Source: Bacillota bacterium (GTDB taxonomy: Bacteria > Bacillota > Bacilli > Lactobacillales > Streptococcaceae). From it: a DNA stretch of 6,309 bases. Below are positions 1 to 5,881 of this stretch, piece after piece. The stretch covers positions 1-6,309 of the forward strand of contig JAJXWC010000135.1 of assembly GCA_021781855.1 (NCBI GenBank), read 5' to 3'. Every line of letters starts with the position of its first letter. Within the stretch, counting starts at the first letter, position 1. The position numbers and the translations under genes were made by a program. The notes below the pieces were generated by a model that ran no database searches, was not told the DNA's origin, and saw only the letters and a list, made by a program, of their open reading frames with translations.

Positions 1-346
1 TTATGCTTTACCACCGACCATCCCTTCAGAGCCTACACCACCGAGCACTAGTGTTCCGCCAAGCTCAAGTCAGCCGCCGCAAAGCAGCACCCCACCCGCA
101 AGTCAACCGCCTAAGAGCAGCAGCCTACCGCCGTTGAGCTCCTCATCAAGTTCGACCACGAGCCAACCGCCGACAAGCCGCTCTAAAACACCAAGCGCCT
201 TTACACCTGTAAGCAAGACCAATCCACCGTCTGCCCAACTTCCTAAAACAGGAGAAGAAGCGAGTGGAATAACAAGTTTCGCAGGATTAAGCCTGGTGGG
301 TTTAGCTGTTCTTACCTTCAAAATCTATAAAGTAAATGAAAAATAA
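1..346 (+). CDS. LPxTG wall-anchored surface protein, C-terminal part only (5' end outside window)
   Basis: The reading frame is open from base 2 to the TAA at 344-346, giving 114 visible residues; the true start lies upstream of the window. Residues 1 to about 79 are almost entirely Ser, Pro, Thr and Gln with repeated SQPP units, which is typical of a flexible stalk that spans the cell wall. The end is a textbook sortase A signal: LPKTG at residues 80-84 (bases 239-253), a hydrophobic stretch (ITSFAGLSLVGLAVLTF) and a basic tail (KIYKVNEK). Sortase would cut between T and G and link the protein to peptidoglycan. The functional N-terminal domain is not visible, so its ligand or activity cannot be stated. 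The WxL gene starts 22 bases downstream on the same strand, so the two are probably co-transcribed. In known csc clusters, WxL proteins are encoded with an LPxTG partner (CscD-like), and this could be such a partner or a larger adhesin. Confidence in wall anchoring is high and in the exact family low. Confidence 0.9.
   Translation, partial: YALPPTIPSEPTPPSTSVPPSSSQPPQSSTPPASQPPKSSSLPPLSSSSSSTTSQPPTSRSKTPSAFTPVSKTNPPSAQLPKTGEEASGITSFAGLSLVGLAVLTFKIYKVNEK
68..181 (+). repeat. Imperfect SQPP-type coding repeat in the wall-spanning stalk
   Basis: Three related 21-base units begin at 68, 101 and 161: AGTCAGCCGCCGCAAAGCAG, AGTCAACCGCCTAAGAGCAG and AGCCAACCGCCGACAAGCCG, each plus one further C. They encode SQPPQSS, SQPPKSS and SQPPTSR and are separated by further Ser/Pro/Thr codons. 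Spacing is 33 and then 60 bases, so this is a degenerate rather than strictly tandem array. Such arrays often vary in length between strains by recombination, but that is an inference here. Confidence 0.65.
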
Positions 347-368
347 TAAAATGGAAGGATTTTTCAAC

Positions 369-1529
369 ATGAAAAAATCAAATCTTGTTCTTTTGAGTGT
401 TTCAGCACTCAGTACTTTTGCCCTAGTTGTCCCAACTGTTGCAAGTGCTACAACTGTGGGAACCGTCAATACGACTGGCACGGTCGGCTATTATGCACAA
501 AACACACCGGTAACGCCAGGTAATCCGGGAAGTCCAACAAATCCGGGTACGAATCCCGGCGGGGGCGGTAATCCTGATATTCCTGGTACACCGGGTAATC
601 CAAGCACTCCTCAGTACCCAACGCCTGTTAATCCAGGAGACCCAGGAACGCCGGGTACACCAGGCAACCCAAGCTATCCGGGTGAAGTCACAGGAGATGG
701 GGCAATGGCCTTTTATGTTCCGAATTTGAACTTTGGTTATCATCCGATTGATACGGCAGGGGGAAATTACTACGCTTATGCCGCACCGTTTAGCGTGGCA
801 AATGCGGCTTCGACTTCGACAAACCCTTCTTATAACTACTATGTCGGCCCTCAACAAGTACAGGTTGACGACTGGCGGGCAACAGATGCAGGCTGGAATG
901 TAACTGTTCAGGAAACACAGCAGTTCACTCCCGGTACACCAGATGCGAATGGTGTGATTGCCAGCCCAACGGGAAATCCTCTGGCAGGCGCTACGATAAC
1001 CTTTAACACAACAGGTGCGGGAAATACGATTGCGAGTGCTTCTAGTCATCCTACGACGCTTACTGATTCCTATAATCAGAAAGCTATTTCGATTGGTTTG
1101 AATCAAACCGCCGTTATTTTTGATGCAGTGACAGGAACTGGCGATGGGATTAACTCTTTGAACTTTGGGACAAGTACTGCACCTGATGCAACACCAGCCG
1201 CTATTGCGAGCGGTGCAGGTTCAGCAGTAACGACTCCATTGAGTGTGTTGACGGACGGCTTCTTGGATAGTGCAACGACATTACCTGCTTCACTTGGTGG
1301 AGGCAGCTTTACACATGGTAATCCTGCGGATAACCGTGGCGCTAGCATTGGCAATGGGATTGCTGGTTTTGTCAATGAACCAGTAGATGGCACAGCGACT
1401 CCAACCACGACGGCTCCTGGCAGTGCTGAGTTGAACCCTAATATTGCGCTGAATGTAGCGCCTAATACAGAAGGTGCGACGACTTATACTGCGGATTTGT
1501 TGTGGTCTTTGAATAATACACCTGCTTAA
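369..1529 (+). CDS. Secreted WxL-domain cell-surface protein
   Basis: A 386-residue protein. I chose ATG 369 because it starts a proper signal peptide (MKKSNLVLLS...VASA, probable cut after A27) and has GGAAGG at 353-358 ten bases upstream; an in-frame ATG at 336 overlaps the upstream gene and would add 11 polar residues before the signal peptide. After the mature start (TTVGTVNTTGTVGYY) comes a Pro/Gly-rich linker (about residues 50-105), then a WxL domain (about 112-386). The domain shows the entry motif VPNLNFGYHPID (117-128), the proximal tryptophan motif DAGWNVTVQETQQF (173-186) with LAGATITF (205-212), and the distal motif YTADLLWSLNNTP (373-385), where W379-S-L381 is the WxL signature. 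WxL domains bind peptidoglycan non-covalently, so the protein should coat the cell surface; no catalytic motif is visible. It closely follows an LPxTG gene, as in csc clusters. The proximal motif reads DDWR where DNRG-like residues are common. Confidence 0.92.
   Translation: MKKSNLVLLSVSALSTFALVVPTVASATTVGTVNTTGTVGYYAQNTPVTPGNPGSPTNPGTNPGGGGNPDIPGTPGNPSTPQYPTPVNPGDPGTPGTPGNPSYPGEVTGDGAMAFYVPNLNFGYHPIDTAGGNYYAYAAPFSVANAASTSTNPSYNYYVGPQQVQVDDWRATDAGWNVTVQETQQFTPGTPDANGVIASPTGNPLAGATITFNTTGAGNTIASASSHPTTLTDSYNQKAISIGLNQTAVIFDAVTGTGDGINSLNFGTSTAPDATPAAIASGAGSAVTTPLSVLTDGFLDSATTLPASLGGGSFTHGNPADNRGASIGNGIAGFVNEPVDGTATPTTTAPGSAELNPNIALNVAPNTEGATTYTADLLWSLNNTPA
516..683 (+). repeat. Pro/Gly-rich collagen-like linker repeat in the WxL gene
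   Basis: About 56 residues (50-105 of the WxL protein) made of PGNP, PGTPGNP, NPGDPGTPGTPG and similar units. Codons CCG/CCA and GGT/GGA alternate, giving degenerate DNA repeats such as CCGGGTAATCC and CCGGGTACACC. The stretch separates the mature N-terminus from the WxL domain and is expected to be extended and flexible. Pro-rich linkers are common at this position in WxL proteins; this one is unusually Gly-rich with a GGGG run at residues 64-67. Confidence 0.7.
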
Positions 1530-1543
1530 TTTTTTATGATGAT

Positions 1544-1576
1544 AAGCGAGGAGAGAGAAGTCTTCTCGCTTTTTTT
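1544..1576 (+). terminator. Intrinsic terminator after the WxL gene
   Basis: AGCGAGGAGA (1545-1554) pairs with TCTTCTCGCT (1561-1570) to give a 10-bp stem with one G-T pair around loop GAGAAG, followed directly by a T run (1571-1576). It lies 15 bases after the WxL stop codon and separates the surface-protein operon from the murD operon. Confidence 0.92.
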
Positions 1577-1757
1577 GGTATCAATATTGGCTTGACAGTT
1601 TAAACTCGAATTGAAGTGGTTATTTCATCAGTAGGTTAAGGGACAACCTGAATTAGCTCGTCACTTTATCGTGCTGTTAAGCTTGCGGGTAAAGGGAGCG
1701 AAGCTCTCGCCATTTGTAGCAATAAAGCTGTGGGGATAATACTGCTAAGTTAAACTA
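1577..1757. other. Non-coding stretch upstream of the murD promoter, no gene recognised
   Basis: No convincing coding region is visible on either strand. The stretch contains TTGACA at 1592-1597 without a matching -10 box, a small hairpin AGGTT/AACCT (1633-1637 with 1645-1649), and a compact hairpin GGGAGC-GAA-GCTCTC (1694-1708, one G-T pair) without a T run. Short open frames in 1635-1739 have no ribosome binding site and no family I recognise. It may be spacer or the decayed edge of an insertion. Confidence 0.5.
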
Positions 1758-1766
1758 TGGTATAAT
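1758..1766 (+). promoter_or_regulatory. Extended -10 promoter of the murD-murG-divIB operon
   Basis: TGGTATAAT contains a perfect TATAAT (1761-1766) and the TGn extension (1758-1760). The -35 region, about 1738-1743 (AATACT), is poor, as is common for extended -10 promoters. Transcription would start near 1773, giving a leader of about 200 nt before murD. It is the only strong promoter between the upstream terminator and murD. Confidence 0.75.
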
Positions 1767-1772
1767 GAAGCA

Positions 1773-1976
1773 GAGACTAAAGCCGAAGTTTAGTACATGC
1801 ATCTCTCGGACCTCTTAGGATAAGCACGTACTGTTGAGATAAAAATGTAAGAAGAAAAGCTTCAATAGCTCAATTCGGCAAGACTGTTGAAAAAAAGCCT
1901 AATTAGCGGTAAAATAAAAGGGTTAGGTTTCACAACCTAGCTGACAAAAACTTTCCAATCAGAAAGTATGGAGAAA
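1773..1976 (+). promoter_or_regulatory. Long, potentially structured 5' leader of murD
   Basis: The predicted untranslated leader can form several hairpins: ACTAAA/TTTAGT (1776-1781 with 1789-1794); AGTACATGC with GCACGTACT (1792-1800 with 1824-1832, one mismatch), which shares bases 1792-1794 with the first; GTTAGGTT/AACCTAGC (1922-1929 with 1934-1941, loop TCAC, one G-T pair); and ACTTTC/GAAAGT (1950-1955 with 1962-1967). I recognise no known riboswitch, T-box or 6S RNA core, and no terminator-like T run follows any hairpin. The leader could set translation or stability of the operon, but the function is unknown and pairing was judged by eye. Confidence 0.45.
1950..1973 (+). promoter_or_regulatory. 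Hairpin next to the murD ribosome binding site
   Basis: ACTTTC (1950-1955) pairs perfectly with GAAAGT (1962-1967) around loop CAATCA. The stem ends one base before ATG 1968 and three bases before GGAG (1970-1973). That GGAG is only 3 bases from ATG 1977, an unusually short gap; the alternative purine tract GAAAG is inside the stem. If the hairpin forms, it could limit ribosome access to murD. Confidence 0.45.
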
Positions 1977-3329
1977 ATGAAAAAAATCACAACCTATGAA
2001 AATAAAAAAATTCTTGTTCTTGGCTTGGCACGTTCAGGGATGGCAGCGGCGCGTGTTTTGAATGAACTAGGTGCGATTGTTACAGTAAATGATGCTAAAC
2101 CTTTTAGTGAAAATCTTGAAGCACAAGAGTTGCTTGAAGAAGGAATTAAGGTCATTTGCGGCGGACATCCGCTTGAACTTCTTGACGAGGATTTTGAAGT
2201 AATGGTTAAAAATCCGGGTATTCGATATGATAATCCGATGGTTGTTCGAGCATTAGAACTGGACATTCCTGTGATTACAGAGATTGAATTGGCTTATCTT
2301 ATTAGCGAATCTGCGATTATCGGAATCACGGGTACAAATGGTAAAACAACAACGACAACGCTTATTCATCAAATTTTGAATAAGGGAGGGAAGTCAGCAA
2401 AACTTGCAGGAAATATTGGTTTTCCAGCTTCAACGGTTGCTTCTGAAACAACGAGCAGTGACACCATTGTTATGGAAACATCAAGTTTTCAACTTATGGG
2501 GGTACGAGAATTTCACCCACATATTGCTGTAATTACGAACATTTATTCGACACATCTTGATTATCATGGCACGCAAGAGGCATATGAAGCTGCAAAATGG
2601 AAACTTCAGGAAAAGATGACGCCTTCTGATTTTTTGATTTTGAATTTCAATCAAGACAAAATGAAAGCTTATGCTGAACAGACTAAAGCCACGGTTGTGC
2701 CATTTTCAACAACAGAAATCACAGATGGTGCTTATGCTTTAGAAGGAAAACTCTATTTCAAGGGTGAGTATGTCATGAACGCTGCGCAACTAAGTTTGCC
2801 TGGCGAACATAATGTCGAAAATGCCCTTGCTGCGATTTCAGTTGCTAAACTTCAAGGAATTGAGAATGAAGCGATTGTTTCGATTTTGAGCAGTTTTGAA
2901 GGGGTTCGTCATCGGCTGCAATTTTTGGGTGAGGCGCATGGACGCCGCGCTTACAATGACACTGAAGCAACAAATATCCTTGCAGCAAAAAAAGCACTTA
3001 CAGGATTTGAACACAATAAACTCTGGCTTTTCGTTGGCGGACTTGACCGTGGTAATGGTTTTGATGAGCTTGAAAGTTCACTTGTCGGGCTTAAAGGTAT
3101 GGTCATTATGGGAGAAACAACAGCAAAACTTCGTGCGGTTGCTGAAAAATTGCATATTCCCTACATTGTGACTGAAAATGTTGTAACGGGTCTCAATGAA
3201 GTTTTCCCGAAAACTGATTTGGGCGACACAATCTTGCTTAGTCCTGCCTGTGCAAGTTGGGACCAATATAAGAATGCTGAACAACGTGGCGATATGTTTA
3301 TTGAAGCCTTTGAAAATCTGAAAAAATAA
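1977..3329 (+). CDS. murD: UDP-N-acetylmuramoyl-L-alanine--D-glutamate ligase MurD
   Basis: This cytoplasmic enzyme adds D-glutamate to UDP-MurNAc-L-Ala using ATP. The 450 residues match the usual family length. Order: N-terminal UDP-binding domain (VLGLARSGMAAA, 14-25), ATP loop GITGTNGKTTT (116-126, K123), ETSSFQL (167-173), THLDYHG with H193, the expected carbamylated lysine K207 in EAAKWK, GEHNVENALAA (276-286), RHR (311-313), GGLDRGN (354-360) and SPACASWDQYKN (422-433). I favour ATG 1977, giving MKKITTYENKK as in relatives from memory; in-frame ATG 1968 would add three residues (MEK), and neither has ideal Shine-Dalgarno spacing. It is first in an operon with murG and divIB. Odd: the normally conserved DSKATN reads DTEATN (328-333; E330 for lysine), and KNFEQRG reads KNAEQRG (A434 for Phe). 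Otherwise it appears intact and functional. Confidence 0.95.
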   Translation: MKKITTYENKKILVLGLARSGMAAARVLNELGAIVTVNDAKPFSENLEAQELLEEGIKVICGGHPLELLDEDFEVMVKNPGIRYDNPMVVRALELDIPVITEIELAYLISESAIIGITGTNGKTTTTTLIHQILNKGGKSAKLAGNIGFPASTVASETTSSDTIVMETSSFQLMGVREFHPHIAVITNIYSTHLDYHGTQEAYEAAKWKLQEKMTPSDFLILNFNQDKMKAYAEQTKATVVPFSTTEITDGAYALEGKLYFKGEYVMNAAQLSLPGEHNVENALAAISVAKLQGIENEAIVSILSSFEGVRHRLQFLGEAHGRRAYNDTEATNILAAKKALTGFEHNKLWLFVGGLDRGNGFDELESSLVGLKGMVIMGETTAKLRAVAEKLHIPYIVTENVVTGLNEVFPKTDLGDTILLSPACASWDQYKNAEQRGDMFIEAFENLKK

Positions 3330-3384
3330 TGCCTAAAGGCACTTCTAAAATTTGAGTTTTCGGAGGTGGCTAAAGGGTAAAAGT

Positions 3385-3397
3385 GGAGAATCTTATG
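3385..3397 (+). promoter_or_regulatory. Ribosome binding site and start decision for murG
   Basis: GGAG (3385-3388) stands 6 bases before ATG 3395, the start that gives MRIILTGGGTGGH, the usual MurG beginning. An in-frame GTG at 3383 (MENL extension) has AAGGG five bases upstream but overlaps the GGAG. A stronger GGAGGT at 3362-3367 is too far from either start. The gap from the murD stop to ATG 3395 is 65 bases; it holds a short TGCC/GGCA hairpin (3330-3341) but no terminator. Confidence 0.7.
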
Positions 3398-4489
3398 AGA
3401 ATTATTCTTACAGGCGGTGGCACAGGAGGTCATATTTATCCTGCCCTTGCCTTTATCAACTACCTCAAAAGTGTTGAACCTGACAGCGAAATCCTCTATG
3501 TTGGGACAAAACGCGGTCTCGAAAATAAAATTGTTCCAGCTTCTGGGATTAATTTTAAAACAGTAGATGTGCAAGGCTTTAGACGTTCACTGAGTTTTGA
3601 AAATTTTAAAACAATCGCAAAATTTCTTAAATCTACAGGTGAAGCAAAGCAAATTATCAAAGATTTTCACCCTGATGCAGTTGTCGGAACAGGTGGTTAT
3701 GTTGCCGGTCCAGTACTTTATGCGGCTGAGAAATTGCACGTTCCTACGCTTATTCATGAGCAAAATTCGATTCCTGGGATTACAAATAAGTTTCTTAGTA
3801 AACATGTTAATCGTATTGCAGTAGCTTTTGAAGCGGCAAAGCCCTTTTTCCCAGCGGAAAAGACAAGTTTTGCTGGTAATCCGCGGGCGCAAGAAGTTGC
3901 TGATTTGCAAAAGACAGATGTGCTTGAGCGAGAGTATCATTTAGAAAAAGATAAAAAAACAGTTGTTATTTTTGGCGGCTCGCGTGGTGCTCAAACGATT
4001 AATGAAGCTGTTAAGCAAGCTTTACCAGAGTTGGATAAGCAAGCTTTTCAAGTGATTTATGCTTCGGGGCAGATTTATTATGATGAGGATAAGGAAATTT
4101 TTGCTCCGTATGAGAATACGGGTCATCTTGCAATTCGCCCTTATATTTCGAATATGCTTGAAGTCTTTGCGGCTGCAGATTTGGTACTTTGTAGAGCTGG
4201 TGCAACAACGATTGCGGAAGTGACGGCTCTGGGACTACCAACGATTTTTGTGCCGAGTCCAAATGTTACTGCTGACCATCAAACTAAAAATGCACAAGCT
4301 CTTGTTGATGTTGGTGCTGCAAAAATGATTCGTGATGCGGATTTAACTGGTGAATTGATGATTAAGACCATCAATGAAGTTTTTTCAGATGAAGAAAATT
4401 ATCAACGAATGGCGGAAAATAGTCGTAAAGCAGGGGTTCCCGACGCTAGCAAGCGGCTCTATAATCTTGTGAAAGAAATAATTAAATGA
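3395..4489 (+). CDS. murG: UDP-GlcNAc:undecaprenyl-PP-MurNAc-pentapeptide GlcNAc transferase MurG
   Basis: MurG transfers GlcNAc from UDP-GlcNAc to lipid I on the cytoplasmic face of the membrane, forming lipid II. The 364-residue product is of normal length and has the GT28 two-domain layout. N-terminal domain: glycine-rich loop GGGTGGH (7-13), GTGGYVAGP (98-106) and HEQNSIPGITN (121-131). C-terminal donor-binding domain: FGGSRGAQTIN (193-203), RPYISNM (248-254), CRAGATTIAEVTALGLP (266-282) and PSPNVTADHQTKNA (287-300), with the glutamate and HQ..NA residues that contact UDP-GlcNAc in the family. No membrane segment is expected because the enzyme is peripheral. It follows murD by 65 bases without a terminator and overlaps divIB by 4 bases, so it is the middle gene of the operon. 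All recognisable motifs are intact. Confidence 0.97.
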   Translation: MRIILTGGGTGGHIYPALAFINYLKSVEPDSEILYVGTKRGLENKIVPASGINFKTVDVQGFRRSLSFENFKTIAKFLKSTGEAKQIIKDFHPDAVVGTGGYVAGPVLYAAEKLHVPTLIHEQNSIPGITNKFLSKHVNRIAVAFEAAKPFFPAEKTSFAGNPRAQEVADLQKTDVLEREYHLEKDKKTVVIFGGSRGAQTINEAVKQALPELDKQAFQVIYASGQIYYDEDKEIFAPYENTGHLAIRPYISNMLEVFAAADLVLCRAGATTIAEVTALGLPTIFVPSPNVTADHQTKNAQALVDVGAAKMIRDADLTGELMIKTINEVFSDEENYQRMAENSRKAGVPDASKRLYNLVKEIIK

Positions 4490-5667
4490 GTGAAAAAGAT
4501 AATAATCTAACACCCTGGCAACAAAAAAATCGAGAATATCAAAAGCAAAAAGGCGGAGAAAAGCCGAAAAGTTCCATTCCTAAACGTTTCACGGTAACAA
4601 AATTCTTCAATGAAAATCTTGAAAATAAAGTAGAAACCGATGAAATAAATGATGAAGCTGAGCTTGAAAGTGAAGAAGTAGAAAGTACGGCACCAATTGA
4701 TGAGGCTTATACTTATGAAGAAGCTGAAGAAGTCGATGAAAGCGTAGAAGATGAAACGATTGAGGATTATGAGCTTGCCTATAATAAATTTAAGGCGCAA
4801 AGTGTAAGTTCAGAAAGTAAAACAGAAGATTTACCGCCGAAAAGACGTGAACCTCTTTCTCCGACTCTACGAAAAATGTGGCTTGCTCTGCTTATCGTTG
4901 GCCTTGTCTTTTTGGGGAGTGCCTATGAGGTTTCGCCGCTCAGTAAAATTGGAGCCTTTTCGGTAACTGGCAACACACATGAGAATGCGCAGCAAGTTGC
5001 AGCTGCTTCAACTTTGAAAACGGGGAATACAGTTTTCAGTATTTTAAGAAACAGAAGTAGGATTGAGCAAAAAATTGAGAGCCAATTTCCACGTATTTCA
5101 ACAGTGAAGCTGGTTTATCATTTTCCAAATAAATTTGAGGCGGTAATCGCAGAACATAAAAATGCAGTTTATGTCCAGCAAGGAGGGCAGGTCTTTCTTG
5201 TTTTGGATAATGGATATATCGTTAAAGACCAGAAAGTAGATACTAAGCATTTGGCAAAAATACCTGTTCTGAAATCTTTCACAGATGCTGAAACGAAAGA
5301 ATTTGTTCAAGCTTATGAGACTTTGAAGCCGTCTTTGCAAGTCCTTATCACAAATGTCACAAAAACACCGACAGATGCTACGAAAGATTTTATCGCACTT
5401 GATATGAGTGATGGAAATCAGGTGCGCGTGTCGCTTAGTGAGATGGCAGATAAGCTTCCTTATTATCCTAGTGTTGCAAAACAAATTACGGCACCGCAGG
5501 TTGTAGATATGGAGGCTGGAATTTATGCTAAAAGTAAGGCAGCATACGACCAGGATTTGAGCACACTTGCCAGTCAAAAAGCAGCTTCGCTTTCTGCCTC
5601 AAAGGCGCAGGCGGAAAGTGCTAGTTCAGCTGCTGCAGCGAATAGTACAACAGCAAGTTCTAATTGA
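4486..5667 (+). CDS. divIB: Cell division protein DivIB/FtsQ
   Basis: This bitopic membrane protein of the divisome works with DivIC/FtsB and FtsL to control septal peptidoglycan synthesis. The 393 residues show a cytoplasmic N-terminus with a streptococcal/lactococcal-type motif LTPWQQKNREYQKQK (8-22), a strongly acidic stretch (about 49-100), basic KRREPLSPTLRK before one transmembrane helix (about 131-147), an extracellular POTRA domain (about 153-225, starting SKIGAFSVTGN), a beta domain (about 226-345) containing VFLVLDNGYIV, and a low-complexity Ala/Ser tail (361-393). Its ATG overlaps the murG stop in ATGA (4486-4489), and only a weak GAAAG lies upstream, so translation is probably coupled to murG. 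A terminator follows about 100 bases after the stop. ftsA and ftsZ, which follow divIB in many streptococci, are not here. The family call is firm; exact domain edges are estimates. Confidence 0.95.
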   Translation: MSEKDNNLTPWQQKNREYQKQKGGEKPKSSIPKRFTVTKFFNENLENKVETDEINDEAELESEEVESTAPIDEAYTYEEAEEVDESVEDETIEDYELAYNKFKAQSVSSESKTEDLPPKRREPLSPTLRKMWLALLIVGLVFLGSAYEVSPLSKIGAFSVTGNTHENAQQVAAASTLKTGNTVFSILRNRSRIEQKIESQFPRISTVKLVYHFPNKFEAVIAEHKNAVYVQQGGQVFLVLDNGYIVKDQKVDTKHLAKIPVLKSFTDAETKEFVQAYETLKPSLQVLITNVTKTPTDATKDFIALDMSDGNQVRVSLSEMADKLPYYPSVAKQITAPQVVDMEAGIYAKSKAAYDQDLSTLASQKAASLSASKAQAESASSAAAANSTTASSN

Positions 5668-5766
5668 AGTTGGAACGCAAAATTTGACAGGTAGTGAATT
5701 AATAGCATGATGAGAGCTGCGGATAGAGCGTCGATTTCTCGTTTTCGTGGTTTAACTTACTCGGTT

Positions 5767-5793
5767 AAAAAATGGAGATTTCTCCATTTTTTT
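5767..5793 (+). terminator. Intrinsic terminator of the murD-murG-divIB operon, possibly bidirectional
   Basis: AAAAAATGGAG (5767-5777) pairs with CTCCATTTTTT (5782-5792) around loop ATTT, and a T run follows on the plus strand. The A run on the left would act as the U tract for minus-strand transcription, so it may work both ways. It lies 99 bases after the divIB stop; the gap before it holds no recognisable gene. Confidence 0.9.
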
Positions 5794-5881
5794 GTTGTCT
5801 AAAAAGAATATTGTTTCAATTTTTATAAATTATTTTTTGATTTATGAAATATTTTTTATGATATTGTAAACTAAAAAGTGA

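Noticed and set aside
103..321. Minus-strand open frame opposite the LPxTG gene
   Set aside because: It is a mirror of the Ser/Pro codons and has no ribosome binding site or domain; the plus strand has a complete sorting signal.
516..683. True collagen triple-helix domain
   Set aside because: Glycine does not occur at every third residue over a useful length; the segment is better called a Pro/Gly-rich linker.
423..1106. Open frame of 227 codons on the minus strand opposite the WxL gene
   Set aside because: It is fully antisense to a gene with signal peptide, linker and WxL motifs. Its product is rich in Arg, Cys, Ile and Trp as expected from reading Pro/Gly/Thr codons backwards, and it matches no family I know.
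1592..1597. TTGACA box upstream of murD
   Set aside because: No TATAAT-like sequence lies 16-18 bases downstream; the sequence there is AGTGGTTATT.
1635..1739. Short open frame of 34 codons between the WxL terminator and the murD promoter
   Set aside because: It has no ATG with a ribosome binding site and no recognisable product, and it lies upstream of the only good promoter. Another frame over the same bases is equally open.
1862..1945. tRNA-like stretch (TAGCTCAATTCGGCAAGA followed by a GGTT...AACC arm)
   Set aside because: GCTC has no matching GAGC to close a D stem, the T-arm loop lacks TTCRANY with a 7-base loop, and no acceptor stem can be drawn.
3330..3341. TGCC-TAAA-GGCA hairpin between murD and murG as a terminator
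   Set aside because: The stem is only 4 bp and no T run follows; murD and murG are most likely co-transcribed.
5098..5577. Minus-strand open frame of 159 codons opposite divIB
   Set aside because: It is antisense to a well-supported gene, with a Cys/Ile/Arg-rich product and no recognisable domain.
5684..5689. TTGACA box just after divIB
   Set aside because: The sequence 17 bases downstream is ATGATG, not a -10 box, and a terminator follows before any gene.
5707..5802. Open frame of 31 codons (MMRAADRASISRF...) after divIB
   Set aside because: It runs through the whole terminator hairpin, lacks a Shine-Dalgarno sequence and has no known relatives that I recognise.
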